From Schistosoma haematobium (Eukaryota > Platyhelminthes > Trematoda > Strigeidida > Schistosomatidae), in the NCBI RefSeq assembly GCF_000699445.3, contig NC_067195.1, forward strand, positions 12,956,787 through 13,020,786: a stretch of DNA of 64,000 nucleotides, given 5' to 3'. The notes below the pieces were generated by a model. That model was not told the DNA's origin, searched no databases, and saw only the letters and a program-made list of their open reading frames with translations. Shown here in pieces: positions 20,861-32,640 of this stretch (position 1 is the stretch's first letter; each line of letters opens with the position of its first letter). The position numbers and the translations under genes were made by a program.

Positions 20861-21928
20861 AGAACGAAAACAAATCAGATATAGGTTAACCAAAAGTCTA
20901 AGGAATGACCGTGAGCAGTGGTGGGCAGCGAAAGCAAGAGATGGAAAAGGCAGCCGCTGTAGGTAACGCCAAACATTGATCCAGACTAATAAAAGAAACC
21001 GGAATTAATAAATCAAGTTTAAGTGAGGCGATCTCGGAAAAAAACGACACTCTTATCTGCTCTCAGTCCAGACGTTTAGAACGATGGGCGGAACATTTTA
21101 AGGAGCAGTTCAGCTGGCCTTCAACTACTCTACAAATACACACCATTCCCAAACAGCCTGAATGGAACATTGAAGTAGGTCCCCCGATTCCAATCCGAAG
21201 TCGAGAAAGAGCAGATGGATTGGTTCCAGTGGTATTTAATTATAGTGGTCCAGTTTTGGCGATTAGGTTAACTAATATTTGAGCTAAAATCTGGGAGTTA
21301 GACGTAATCCCATCTGACTGGTCGCAATCACTGATTGTCCCAATACATAAGGAGGGGTCAAAATCCCCGTGTGATAACCATAGAGGGATTGGTTTGACTA
21401 AAATAGCATCTAAAATACCAGACTCAATAATTATTGGGCACCTAACAAAGACTCGTGTACTGCAAACACGAAAAAATCAGGTAGGCTTCGGACCTGGTCG
21501 TGGCTGCATCGACCACATATTCACCATTCGTCAGGTTTTAGAACACAAGCATGCTTGTCGACGTCCGACAACGATGGTTTTTCTTGAATTAAAAGCAGCA
21601 TTTGACTCTGTAGACTGAGAGTTTCTGTGATACCCTGTCATTGAAAGGCGTACCTCAGAAGTAAATTAACCTTGTGAAGGATCTTTACTCGAACACGACT
21701 AGTGGAGTCAGCTTATGGTGTTTTACTTATTTCTTTGAATATATAAATATTGGTACGACAGGGCACCAAATACATATACGCCACATAAAACAATGAGAAT
21801 TCGAAGAGAAAGAAAAAAAAGAAAAGGTAAGGAGCGTTAAAAAAACAATAACGAACAGATTGGTGTACGGTAGTGTAATAATAATAATGGGGGAAAACAG
21901 AAACGTAAAATCAGAAGAGATCTTTCAG

Positions 21929-22306
21929 TTAAGGAAGACACAACCACTTTTTATGAAGAAAGTGAAAGAAGGTTATAGCAGGATCGCCACTGGCTCCTAT
22001 TCGTGAGGGACCAACAGAAGCCAGTCCTTCGCAGCTTTCTTTCATACCACGACACCATGTAATACACTGACCACCTCTCCGCTTTTTACAACCAGTCCCA
22101 GAGTCGGCAAATAATGCACGACGTGGAATTCTCTGGGACGACATTCGTAGAACATGTCCAAGCCACCGAAGTCGGTGTTTCAAGATGGTGACACCAATCG
22201 GATTATCGTCTCTATGCCCGAACACACGATGCCGAACCTCTGCATTACTAACATGGTGTTGCCACTGAATGTCAGCAATCCTTCGGAGACAACGATAATC
22301 GAACAC
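21929..22306 (-). pseudogene. RTE-C copy 1 C-terminal domain
   Basis: Reads FDYRCLRRIADIQWQHHVSN, AEVRHRVFGHRDDN, LKHRLRWLGHVLRMSSQRIP and GTGCKKRRGGQCITWCRGM. It is the paralogue of the RTE-B domain at 25454-25903. Confidence 0.85.
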
Positions 22307-22339
22307 AGAGAGTCGTCTAACATCCTCAACTCAGAGAGG

Positions 22340-23359
22340 TCAGGTTTCACAAGCATAGAGCAAAACTGCTCTCACCGACGCGTTGTAGATCCGACCTTTT
22401 ACAGCCAGACTAACATCACGAAGGCGCCAAAGATGGCCAAGATTGGCATAAGCAGCTCTGGCTTTTACTATACATGCATTGATCTCATCACTCACGCCAC
22501 CACCAGCACTTATGCAGCTACCCAGATACACGAACTTCTCGACTACGTCTATCTGCTCACCATCCAGGGTGAGTACAGGATTGGAATCCTGCCAGTCATG
22601 TAGAAATACTTTGCACTTCGAAGGTGCAAAGCACATACCATACCTACGGATACTGATTGCCAACTGATTAAGTGCGGATTGCATGCCTTGGGCATTATCA
22701 CACAGTAAGACAATATCGTCCGCATACTCAAGGTCGAGAAGTCTTTCTCCAGGCAACAGATTCACACCACCATTACTTGCATCCATCAGAACTGTTTCCA
22801 GAGTGTCGTCGATGGCGAAGTTGAAGAGGAATGGTGAGATTGGGCAACCCTGCCTAACCCCACTGCTCGAATGGAACAATGGAGAAAGGTGGTTGTATGC
22901 TCTTACTCTACCTGAGGTGTTTTTATATAGGGCTTATAAGATGTTAATAAACTTCTCAGGCACACCCTTCTTCAATAGAAAATCCCAGAGAACAGCCCTG
23001 TCCAACGAATCGAAGGTAGCCCTGATGTCAAGAAACACTACGATTGTTGGCCTTTGATAAGTATGGCGGTGTTCTAACATTAGGCGGAGGGTGAAGATAT
23101 GATCAATACATCCTCGACCAGAACGAAACCCAGCCTGCTCCTCGCGAGTCAATCTTTCTCGGGTTTTGAACAACCTACGAAGTATGACGGAAGCCAATAG
23201 CTTGGACGCAATCGGAAGTAGACTTATCCCCCGATAGTTGTTACAGGAACGACGTGAACCCTTTTTAAAGATAGGGACAACTATCGACTCATTCCATGAC
23301 GTCGGTACACTCTCTAGTTCCCAAACCTTTGTAAACAACGTCGTCAATTCCTTAGTCAA
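22340..23359 (-). pseudogene. RTE-C copy 1 reverse transcriptase
   Basis: Two frames: 23359-22934 has SWNESIVVPIFKKGSRR, NNYRGISLLPIASKLLASVI, EEQAGFRSGRGCIDHIF and VVFLDIRATFDSLDR (motif A). 22879-22340 has SSSGVRQGCPISPFLFNFAI (motif B), LDLEYADDIVLLCDN (motif C intact), KFVYLGSCISAGGG and GRIYNASVRAVLLYACET. A frameshift separates the halves. This is the best-preserved palm in the RTE-B/C group here. Confidence 0.88.
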
Positions 23360-23396
23360 AAAGTCACCACCATCGTTAAAAAGAGCCGGAGGTAAG

Positions 23397-23777
23397 TCAT
23401 CTGGGCCAGGTGATTTGTAACGCTTCCAAGAGTTGAAGTTCCTTGCGGACTTCCTCCTCGTTTGGTGGATCAGTCGTCACCGGCCATGGAGGGCAGGACA
23501 GTCTGACCGATGTTGCCGGAGCAGCAGGCCAGTTGAACTGCCCTTCAAAAAATTCTGCCCATCGTCCAAGACGTCGATGGATGTTAGTGATTGGCATCCC
23601 ATCATCCTCGCAGATTGTTTCACTCACACCAGACTTCTTGCTGCCAGTGGCTCGGATGAGTTGGAAGAGCTTCCGGTAGTTACCAGATGCAGCTGCTGTT
23701 TCCAGCTCATTAGCACGCTTCGACCACCAGGCTTCTCGGTCCTTACGCAAGCTTCGCCCGATTTCATTATGTAACAT
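23397..23777 (-). pseudogene. RTE-C copy 1 linker domain
   Basis: The 126-codon frame reads LRKDREAWWSKRANELETAA, GNYRKLFQLIRATGSKKSGV, a CEDDGMPITN stretch and RLGRWAEFFEGQFNWPAAP. This is the conserved segment between endonuclease and RT in the family. It also serves as the empty-site reference for the solo LTR in copy 2 (CTTCC at 23670-23674). Confidence 0.82.
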
Positions 23778-23911
23778 TCTTCGTTTCTGGTCAAAGTCAC
23801 GGTCACCCGGAGTAGACCGACGGGCTTCAATGGGTTGTAAGGAACCTCAAGAAACCCAGTGATTATAAGCGGGACGTTTCGCGAACCCACAACTGACTGT
23901 ACCCACCATTT

Positions 23912-24412
23912 TCATGGCGTCATGCAACTGCAACCAATACCACCTAAAAGACTCTCTTCTGTGCCTAGACGCCCAACCTGAGCATTCAAATCTCCGGCTA
24001 GTACTACAATATCTGTCGAACGCACTTTCTGGAGAAGAACAGTTAACTGGTGGTAAAACTCATCCTTGATTGCATCCGGGCTGCAATCTGTCGGAGCATA
24101 GACGGAGATGACGAAAATACATCGTTTCTCACGCCGATTTCTTCTCACGTTGATAGAACTCTCTAATCTAACAACACATAGCCGACTGTTAATGGGGAAC
24201 CAATCGATTAGTGCTACCTCAGCTCTAGCGCTTAGTGCGACACCAACGCCAGCAAGACCAGACGAAGATGCCACAGGGTCCCCGGATAAGCGCACGTAAA
24301 ACAAGCTTTTCGAAGCGACAGATGGAGAGCAAATTTGTAGTACTTCATCAGAGTCTTGAATACAGGTGTCGGATAGACAACAAACGTCGATATGAAGACT
24401 TTCCAAAGACAT
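23912..24412 (-). pseudogene. RTE-C copy 1 endonuclease, truncated
   Basis: The 166-codon frame shows IDVCCLSDTCIQD, where the catalytic Glu of the SET(R/H)IQ motif is Asp, GLAGVGVALSARAE, VVRLESSINVRRNRRE, VISVYAPTDCSPDAI and DIVVLAGDLNAQVGRL. It stops soon after LLGG, at the edge of the deletion. Confidence 0.83.
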
Positions 24413-24489
24413 AGCCAGCCCTTACTGTTGTTTGACCCGCATAAGTGTGCGAACGTTGATGGCAGCCAGTTTCAATGATGCACGTGGTT

Positions 24490-24851
24490 CCAGCTTATAT
24501 TGTAATGCCATCTGATTTTGCAACCTCAAGTGGTGTCCAACAAGGCTGTCCACTATCTCCATTTCTGTTTAATTTCATTGTAGACGTACTGCTGGAAATA
24601 ACGTTCTCGTCGACTGAATTTTCGGGAATCGATCTGGAGGTCCACTTATCGACTTAGAATACACAGATTACATAGTCCTGTTTGATGAAGGTGCTAATAA
24701 AATGCAGAGCCTTTTGATAGCAGTCAGCAACAATGCCAAGATGTTTGTAATGCATTTTTCCCGCTGTAAATGCAAGTTGTTGCTTCAGGACTGGTCTGCG
24801 TCAACACCTGAACTAAGGATAGGGAGTGAAGTGGTCGAACGCGTTGACAAT
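24490..24851 (+). pseudogene. RTE-B reverse transcriptase palm, dead
   Basis: Reads DFATSSGVQQGCPLSPFLFN (motif B), then in another frame LEYTDYIVL where RTE elements have LEYADDIVL. Both the second Asp and the Ala of the catalytic YADD box are changed. It lies directly after the 8-bp duplication that marks the RTE-C insertion. Confidence 0.82.
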
Positions 24852-25366
24852 TAGACTGCATCTTCTTTGCATTGCCGAGACAACAGACATACATTTTGAA
24901 AAACCGGAATTATGTGTACAAAAGAGACTGGTACAACCTCTTTTTCTAAAACGGTCTTAATGTATTAAAATTTCTTTCTCTTTCTTTATACTCTTGTTCC
25001 CTTACAGCCACCTGCTTCACCTTCCATCTTCCCTTCAAATCTTCTACCTCCAACCGGTTTGTTTTTATTTCCACGATCATTCCGATTACATTTCATCTCT
25101 GTTTCAACATTTTATTTTATTTTATCATGCTCAGCCATCCTTACCCCATGAATACTTAAGCCATTAACTATCAAACGATTAATAGACTTTCCTTGTTTTA
25201 AAGATTTTTTTAATATCTTTGTTTATTTAACCTCACTCACCATGTATAACAGAAGTTTATTATTAGTATTATTATCACCCTGTTAGAATAAGTATATTTG
25301 CGATTGTACAGCTTTGAAAATGAATTCGCCGAAAAGAGAACTCTTCGCTAAACTAATCTTTCTTTC
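24852..25366 (+). mobile_element. PLE-1-type 3' fragment inside RTE-B
   Basis: This segment is the reverse complement of 14075-13548 with moderate divergence: GACTGCATCTTCTTTG, GAAAAACCGGAATTATGTGT, ACAGCCACCTGCTTCACCTT, TTGCGATTGTACAGC and the terminal AACTAATCTTTCTT all align in order. It is a 5'-truncated PLE copy containing only the end of the nuclease region and the 3' leader. It interrupts the RTE-B frame between VVERVDN and YLGSLISPNG. Confidence 0.82.
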
Positions 25367-25453
25367 TTATTTAACTTCACTTATCTTGGAAGTCTAATCA
25401 GCCCTAATGGGTTGGTGTCTGACGAAATCTCAGCACGGATTCGATAAGCTCGT

Positions 25454-25903
25454 TTGGCTTTTGCCAAATTATGTCACCTATGGCGAAGGCGAGATATCCG
25501 TCTATCAATTAAGGGACGAGTATACTGCGCAGCAGTTCGTTCTGTTCTACTTTACGGCTGCAAAACGCGGTCATTAAAACTAGAAGATACCCGTAAGTTA
25601 CTAGTATTTGAACACAGATGTCTTAGAAATATCGCTCGCATCTGCTGGGATCACCGGGTAAGTAATAATGAGGTTAGACGCAGGGTATTAGGGAATGATG
25701 ACAAATTAGTTGATGAGATTGTGAATCTATATCGACTGGGATGTTTGGGCCACGTGTTACGTATGCCTGAACACCGATTACAGCAATGCGCAATGCTGAC
25801 TAGTGTAGGGGATGGTTGGAAGAAAGTTAGGGGTGGCCAAACTAAAACGTGGAATCGGTCCTTGAAGTTACTGAATTTCGGTTTGAGCCATGCTGGTAGA
25901 TGA
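25454..25903 (+). pseudogene. RTE-B ORF2 C-terminal domain
   Basis: The 149-codon frame contains LAF/AFAKLCHLWRRRDIRLSI, SVLLYGCKTRS, FEHRCLRNIARICWDHRVSN, NEVRRRVLGND, LGCLGHVLRMPEHRLQQC and GWKKVRGGQTKTWNRS. These blocks define the thumb/connection region after the RT in this family. It follows the PLE insertion; the bases at 25372-25400 continue FTYLGSLISPNG from the interrupted VVERVDN at 24850. Confidence 0.85.
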
Positions 25904-26259
25904 AGGCTACTTCATTGGGGTCCACGTGACTATTGTAACCAATGTTTGGAGACTCTGTGTGACATGGCTCAAAATCAGTCACAATGGCGTAGGTGTATAC
26001 ACTCTTTTTCTTCCCTTAAATCGTGGAATTAAAATTGCTTCATACCTTTCTGTGTTTTTATTCACTAATTTATATTTTCTTGAGTCGTACCTTCGATGCC
26101 TAATTTTTTCTGTTACTGTTAATACCTCTACTATCCTGGGACTTGACCTGACAATTTCATCTATATTCGCTAATGGGGTATGGTATATACACACGTACCA
26201 AGTTCTACGATGCGACTGACTGACAATCTAGCTAGAAACTCATACAATAAACAACTTAC

Positions 26260-26362
26260 TGTTAGGTTAACTTTCAAATCAGTTTTCTCATCGCTACATG
26301 CATTGCTGCCAACTTGATTTGTATTTTCATCAAAACTCAATGTTGTCAAGTTATTCAAAGGT
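26260..26362 (-). CDS. Unidentified - strand gene, exon 4 of the phased chain
   Basis: A 103-bp exon with CCAATATATAG acceptor and GTAAGT donor. One base completes a Val codon and the rest reads PLNNLTTLSFDENTNQVGSN and DEKTDLKVNLT. It is a hydrophilic, probably disordered segment. It lies only about 30 bases from the end of the RTE-B insertion. Confidence 0.6.
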
Positions 26363-27879
26363 CTATATATTGGGAAGCAAAAAAGTGCAAACTCAGGTAT
26401 AATGTGAGTTTCATAAAGACGATATTATACTCATTCCAAGTGTTTAAATTATCGAGAAAAAATGTTTAAATAATCGCGTAAGCTTGCTCTGATCTGCGAC
26501 AATTGCAAGCTTTTTCAATTTCTAACTGGTGCATTACGCAAGAGAGAGAGCACCAAAATCTGTGCTACAAAAACAAACATTGACCTTATTGTGATATTTC
26601 TAACCTACAAATACGTAATTCTTCACTTGTGTTTACGTCTCATAGAATGAGTTGTTGTAAGGAATTAAAAGCCAGTCAATACGCTGAAACCTAATTAAAT
26701 GGAATCAGTACTAGGAACTAAACATCAAAATATCAACAGTGACACAGAGTTCATATTATCGAAACTATATATAAACAGTTCTACCGAAAATTATTGTTTA
26801 CTGTATAGTTACTAAATACTGGAATTATTGTATCTTTGTATTTCCCCAGTGGTAAGCTTTCGCTTGGCTCATAAACCATTGTTGTATTTTAACCTTTCTC
26901 AAGTTATCGTTAATTAATTACAAACCTATCACTAAGTTTCATTCCACATGTGTTCTCATCCTACTTTTGTTGTCAGGATGTGAGCGTATGAAAACAGGAC
27001 ACTGACAAATACGCATTAAGATTATCGTGGCCTCAATTCACGGTTGATCCTGCCAATCAAAGCGTATTATTGGGTCAAAGCTTAAGAGCCTAGGCTATAG
27101 ACGAAACAATACAGGTGGGAAACAGAAATATTATACGATTCTTATTGACTAATCATGTCAAATAATATCGATCCAATGCTGATTTGTCATTCATTACAAA
27201 AAGAAACCCTACATTATAATTATATGACACTTGACACAGCTGAAATGCTTGAATACATAAAATCTTCACTGTATTTCAAAGATTTTACTTAATAACAAGA
27301 AGAAAACGAACACTAAACCAGAAGTAATCACGAAAGTTGAAATATTCCACAGCTTTACGACAGAGCTTTTTAAAAATTGTGATTTTTCAATTGATCAAAT
27401 TTATATTTCTATACCAATGCATTGGCTGTTTTAAGCTTTTTTTTAAGCTTATTGGATATGAAAACCAGTCGTCATAGAAAACAGAATTGTATTCACTTTT
27501 AAGATAAGGTGATGGTTGGAGGTGGTCGACCACTGAGTAATGACCATTCAACTGTAAACTTTTGAAATAACACTGCGAAATTTGAATGGTTATTTATGTA
27601 TCAATAATTAGCAACCTCTCAAACTGTAGGATCTAATAAGTATGAATGCTACAATAGATCAACAAACAAACTAATAACCATCCTAATTAAACCAGATGTA
27701 AATATTTTGATGTTAATCATGGAATGAATGGTATGGAACGCTGTGAAACTGACAATGTAACAAGTGTACTATCAAAAATGCGCAATTCAATAGTTTTAAT
27801 CAACGTTTTTAGAAAGTCTTATCTATAAAATTTACAAACTTAGCTATTATGAAACAAATCTTTAAAAAAAATAACATAC
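26363..27879. other. Intron without recognised features
   Basis: AT-rich sequence between - strand exons 3 and 4. I see no coding, RNA or mobile-element signature. Confidence 0.45.
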
Positions 27880-28258
27880 ACAGAACTCTCCAACGCTTTA
27901 TGACGTAATGTTGGTCGACTCTTGGTCGACTTTTCAATTCGACGCTTCTTCCATTGGTTAACAACTTTTATAGGTTGTGATGGTGTGGATCGTTTGACAG
28001 AATGTTGAAGTCCGGTCGGTAAAGAAATGTATAAAATTGATTTGAAGCGATTTAAATAACTGAACCTGCTTGAACACATATGTCTAAAATCATCTAAGAT
28101 TTTTTGAAAAGGAGACATCACTTCCATTGGGAATGAAAATGGATTCAGTGAAAACATACTAAGACGTTTGAATAAGGCATCTGGTAAATCAGTCGACTGA
28201 ATATTTAATTCTCCTTCAGAAGCAAATGAACCATTTTGTGAACATGGGAATTTCGGCA
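27880..28258 (-). CDS. Unidentified - strand gene, exon 3 of the phased chain
   Basis: This 379-bp exon follows a GATATAAAG acceptor and ends at GTATGT. It encodes LPKFPCSQNGSFASEGELN, then DALFKRLSMFSLNPFSFPME, FQKILDDFRHMCSSRFSYLN, a basic patch NQWKKRRIEKSTKSRPTLRH, and ALESSV. Its start codon is split with the preceding exon, and it leaves two bases. The basic run could be a nuclear localisation signal. If the donor is not used the frame stops at 27840. Confidence 0.62.
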
Positions 28259-28464
28259 CTTTATATCAGCAAACAAAAATAAAACAACTATGAGTAAATT
28301 AATGTTGGCTATAAAAGAAATTAAAAGACTAAAATACATGCGTTGTTATCTAAGTAGTGATAATAGAAGTGCAGAAATATCTGAGTTATGGTAAAATTTA
28401 AAGAGATGACATGCAGGTAGCTAACCTAACGCTCTATTTAACTGACCTGTGACACACCGATTAA

Positions 28465-28465
<1 letters not shown>

Positions 28466-28524
<59 letters not shown>
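28466..28524. repeat. (AT)n microsatellite
   Basis: A perfect TA run of nearly 60 bases in a - strand gene intron. Confidence 0.95.
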
Positions 28525-28526
<2 letters not shown>

Positions 28527-28639
28527 AAACTTTACGCCTATGGAAAGTATCAGATTCCTCAAATATTTATATTCATTTAATAAACTTTATTGTATTCGGT
28601 ACGTATTCAGCAGTGGGAATCAGAACACATGTTACGTCC

Positions 28640-28745
28640 TATTCAGGACATGTCAGTGAGAGCTACTTGTATTCCAATGTTGATGTTTACACTAAGACTT
28701 GAACCTAATAATAACCGCTTGACACACACATCATGTTATGATCCA
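28640..28745. repeat. Dispersed short repeat, weak copy
   Basis: Contains GAGAGCTACTTGTATTCCAA, TGATGTTTACACTAAGACTT and GAACCTAATA. It looks like the repeats at 12585 and 56145 (a CTGCAYCCCAG..GTTTACTC..TTRAACCCA pattern). Low confidence. Confidence 0.35.
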
Positions 28746-30163
28746 GTGAACCACAAATTGTTATTAATAATCATTGAATAAACTTTGGAGCTTAAGAAAA
28801 ACAAAGTAATTCCATCCGAATGAGACGAAAAATAATAAGAGGATTAGACTAAAATTTGTATGTCGTACAAAAAAAATAATGCGTTCATTCTATAATCAGA
28901 CATGTGTTTCAACGTATTTACCTAAGCATACAATTATTTGGTGCCTAGCCTGACATAGTTGAAACTAGGCTAGATCAGATTAAGCGACCTGGTATTAACT
29001 ATATATATACACTTCTTTTTTAACTATCGTTTAGCTGAATACATTCAATTCACAAGAAATATTCACTAGTCAATTCTATAACTTAGTTCAACAATCTATG
29101 CTCCCGGCAACTTATTTATTGTTGGGCATAATTGCACAGAAGTTTACAATGTATATCTCTCAATACCTCGGACATCTTACCTGGACATAGTGAAACTATA
29201 GTTTAACTGACGGCCTCCAGTGACTTGCATAACCTTGAGAAAGCGAAGCCAATACTCAACCAATCAGAATGGTGATATCGATGAGTAAACTGTCACATGA
29301 ACCCCCACCACAAAAAATATATATATTAGGGCTAAGATCAAGAGTTTATGTTAGAATTCCGTCCTAAGATTTAGATTTTAAATTAGAAGTTGAGTTTAGG
29401 ATTAAGAGTTGGTATTAACTGGTTGGGAACAGCATGCATCAATTTTTACAACACCTTTAAAAACTCCCAAATCATGTAGCAATGTTATAAACACTAATTG
29501 TTTTTTATTCACTACTATCTTTTCCGTGAAAAAACTAACCACTTTATAATGGTCACTGTAAGAATCCGTCAAGTTCATTCTTATTCTTTCGTCTTCTAAT
29601 ATTTGATAATTTTAAGCATCTTCATGACTAATTACTGGCAAATTGTACTTAGCTCTTGATAGAATACAAGCTATCTGTCTTTGAGTTTTTAATTTCGCAG
29701 GAAAACCCAATACCACTATCACAAATCATACTGGTTCATCAATCAAAGAGTACTTTGATGCACAACATTCAAAGTATAAAGTTGGAAAACATTACAACCA
29801 TCTGTGACAGGATTACAAATCAGTTCCAGAGAAGTGAAGATTTTTGGTGTTGAAATTGGATTTAAAAGTGAACCAGACTATTTATGTGATTTATAGCAAA
29901 GTAATCCAATAAATATAAAGAATTTTTATCTTCACATGTAAGTAGGAATTGCCAATTTTCAAATAGAGCTCTAATATACTCTGATTAGCTGTTGTCTAGG
30001 TGTCTTTGGATTGTTCCAACTATTGATCGACAATTAATTGAAATTAGTATCTCATAAAAAGCGATTAACTGTCAAAAAATCTGCTTCAAAACACCTAGCT
30101 TTCATTTACTTGTCATTAACAACTTTGAACAAACAAATACAGATGATATAAAAAGTTTCTTAC
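28746..30163. other. Intron, one exon-like open frame on + strand
   Basis: Mostly featureless. At 29700-29853 a + strand stretch behind AATTTCGCAG reads ENPIPLSQIILVHQSKSTLM and IQSIKLENITTICDRITNQF and then stops. It could be a chance frame; I do not assign it. Confidence 0.4.
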
Positions 30164-30483
30164 ATGACCATAATTTCGCGAATCGATTAATTAGATATTC
30201 GACCATTTCACGAGTTTGTTTCAGTGTATGAGGATGCTTCACTTTAGATAATAAAAACAGTGGAGCAATACAGTGTTCATCAAAGTTTTCTGTAATATCA
30301 CATCCACGTCGTGAACATAAACGTGAATTCAATTGAATAGCAGCGGCCAATGCTAAAAATACACCTATTTTTTCAGTAGCGATTTTATTCGCATTTTGAA
30401 GTTGTTCAATTAATAAATGGGAATTCTGATTAGAATTTTCACTTTTCTTGCTAATATTGACAAAGTTTAAAATTCTGTCTAAA
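30164..30483 (-). CDS. Unidentified - strand gene, exon 2 of the phased chain
   Basis: This 320-bp exon follows TTTCATATTAG and ends at GTAAGA. It encodes LDRILNFVNISKKSENSNQ, LLIEQLQNANKIATEKIGVF, LALAAAIQLNSRLCSRRGCD, APLFLLSKVKHPHTLKQTRE and VEYLINRFAKLWS. The pattern is alpha-helical, like ARM/HEAT-type solenoids; no catalytic motif is visible. Phases agree with both neighbours, which argues strongly that this is a real spliced gene. Confidence 0.65.
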
Positions 30484-30598
30484 CTAATATGAAAAATAAT
30501 GATAAAGCATGAAAAATAATTATAAAAATTTAGTAAACGATTTACTTTTTTACAAATAACTGACGAAAAAACCCCGCTTTTGGATACGACAAAAGCCA

Positions 30599-31106
30599 TA
30601 TTTATTTATTTGTTTAAACACATAAACGTTGGCACAAAGAGACACCAATATATATATATATATATATGCCACACAAAATAGTTATCACTCAATTTGTGTG
30701 TAGGCTAGGATATTGTCTGGGTGCCTAAACCGAGGCAGGTGATTTTCTTAAGGAGCCACTCTCCAAACACTTGATCTAGAAGTCTAGTCCAAAGGGCAGT
30801 GGAGCAACGTTAAGAGATGCGGTCCCATGGTAGCAGATGACCAAGAATAAAATCATACGCCATTCGACCCTTCAGGACACTGAATTGATATGCAACATAG
30901 ATTTGAAATCAGGGTTTTCCAACTACCCTAGATAGATCCTCTATACCCACCAACCCGACTTATGAGCCAGACATTGGCTTTTCGCCCTCTCAATTTCGTA
31001 AACAAACCCACTGCGAGAAGGCAGTGGCTATATACGCGTGGTCATATGGTCATTTCGAGAAGCGGGAATCCTCATCACCCTCAACCGTACCAGGGCATTT
31101 GGGTGC
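30599..31106 (-). mobile_element. SINE-T copy 1 (oldest)
   Basis: A diverged copy of the element at 32166 and 37115, with the same end blocks: GCCACACAAA tail region, GATATTGTCTGGGTGCC, GCAGTGGAGCAACG, CATTGGCTTTTCGCCCTCTC, TATATACGCGTGGTC and CAGGGCATTTGG. It carries an extra ~55 bp around GGGTTTTCCAACT that is also in the 54-kb copy. It inserted about 100 bases upstream of an exon of the - strand gene. Confidence 0.8.
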
Positions 31107-32165
31107 TATAGATATATAATCTTTTCGTACAGATAAAGTTCATTCGACCTCTTAATTTAACATGGTCTTCGTTTACTTAGTTACTGCATTTCCTTTTATT
31201 CAAATGTAATTTATGACTACATTTACGTGATCTACATACTTCAATGATCTGATCAATTAATTTTATTTGAATCCACTTTTTAATTAGTAATCTTACCAAA
31301 TAATACTAAACATTTATATTTAATTGCCTAATTCTCGAACTTAATTCTTATTCTTAAGTAATAAACTTAAAATAATTAACTGACGACATAATCTTATCCT
31401 TAGATCTGATTTTATATCTGTTAAGTTGCTAACTGACTACTGTTTTAGGAAGAACACTGTCGAATTGACCAACCAACATCTGGTACTTGGTATTGATTTC
31501 AGACTTGAATACAAAACTTGTATTTCAGTGTAGAGCCTTGAAATAGAGAATTAATTGAAAAGAAATAATTCTTCGCTTAACTTTTCATTTTTAATGTCTC
31601 GATGAGAACACATACTGAATCATACATGTGTCAATAAAAGTAACTTCGTACTTGTAAATAAATATATATAACGAGAGAGGCCTACAGTATTAGTGGAAAA
31701 AATGAAAACGTCTTAACTAAGAGAATTCTGTTTTCGGTGATGCCATTTGCTTAAACTATACAACCGTATTTATAATTATCAGGTGATTAGTGGTGGTTGA
31801 TAGCAAAACCTGGATTACAATTTCATGATACACGGCATTGGTCACGTGCAGCGACGAACAAATAATCGTTCACGGTTGTCTAAATAGGCAAAAGAATTGA
31901 CTTAAATGTTTGGATCAGCAACTTGTACATGACTAAGGCCATAGCAATCTATCAGCTCAAATCTGATCCTTACATACAAGAATTATATTCAATGTCGTTT
32001 ACCAATATAAAACACACTGAATGTTATCCAGTTGTTCAGAGCTAAAATTGGAAATTATATTTTGCTAAGATAACAGGTTATTTAACTTTTTTCACTGAGT
32101 GTTGAGTTCTTTTGTGTAACGACATCCCTGAGTCCTTCTTATTCTAAATTATATTTTCGTATGAC

Positions 32166-32640
32166 CTATTTATTTATTTATTTTAACACATAGATATTGG
32201 TACAAGGAGGCACCAAATACATATGCGCCACACAAATCTCATTTGATATGTGTGAGGGCTGTGATACTGCCCGGGTGCCCAAACCGAAGCAGGTGGTTTT
32301 CTTACGCGGCCACTCCCAGAGCCTTCGAGCTGAAGGTCTGATCCACATGGCAATGGAGCATCGTAAGGAGATGCAGTTTCATGGAAGCCAGTGACCAACA
32401 ATTGGTTCATACGCCATTTGTTCCCTCAGGATGCTAGAGCCCATGTGCACCATAGATTTGGAATCCGGTTAAAGCGCCGGACATTCGCTTTTCGTCCTCT
32501 CATTTTCGTAAACAACACCCCCTCCACGAGAAGGCAGTGAGTAGGACTTCCCTGGCAGAGGCTATATACGCGTGGTCATTTCGGGAGGGAGAGCGGACTC
32601 TCCATTCTCAACCGTATCAGGGCATTTGGGAGCACAAGAT
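32166..32640 (-). mobile_element. SINE-T copy 2
   Basis: About 475 bp. Read on the - strand it starts near CCAAATGCCCTG, continues through the CACGCGTATATAGCC, CACTGCCTTCTCGTGGAGG and CCACCTGCTTCGGTTTGGG blocks, and ends with GGTGCCTCCTTGTACCAATA and AT-rich (TTTA)n reversed. It has no reading frame typical of an enzyme. Most of its interior is identical to copies 3 and 4. The last ~60 bp match the RTE-C tail. Confidence 0.85.

Larger units (their letters stand above)
21720..24489 (-). mobile_element. RTE-C retrotransposon copy 1 (nested in RTE-B)
   Basis: About 2.77 kb, flanked by CAGCTTAT at 21712-21719 and 24490-24497 (approximate). The 5' end (CACGTGCAT..) coincides with that of the other RTE-C copy near 53.98 kb, so both appear 5' complete. 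Order on the - strand: endonuclease N-part (24412-23912), linker (23890-23397), RT (23359-22340), C-terminal domain (22306-21929), and a tail shared with SINE-T. About 370 bp of endonuclease including the DHALICANL block is deleted near 23940. Confidence 0.87.
19500..26226 (+). mobile_element. RTE-B retrotransposon, split by two insertions
   Basis: Segments 19500-21719, 24490-24851 and 25367-26226 are colinear parts of one RTE-clade element: a 5' region, endonuclease (20124-20760), RT motif A (FLELKAAFDSVD near 21590), then after RTE-C motif B (SSGVQQGCPLSPFLFN), and after a PLE fragment the C-terminal domain. The tail is TGAC repeats near 26215. The exact 5' boundary is uncertain. It fills the intron between - strand exons at 18517 and 26260, in antisense. 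Confidence 0.85.

Noticed and set aside
30649..30668. TA run as an independent microsatellite locus
   Set aside because: It is an expanded part of the SINE-T copy 1 tail (CACCAATATATA..GCCACAC).
32183..32410. 75-codon frame repeated at 37114 and 38904
   Set aside because: The same frame recurs because it lies inside SINE-T copies; no protein signature, and it is not conserved in the older copies.
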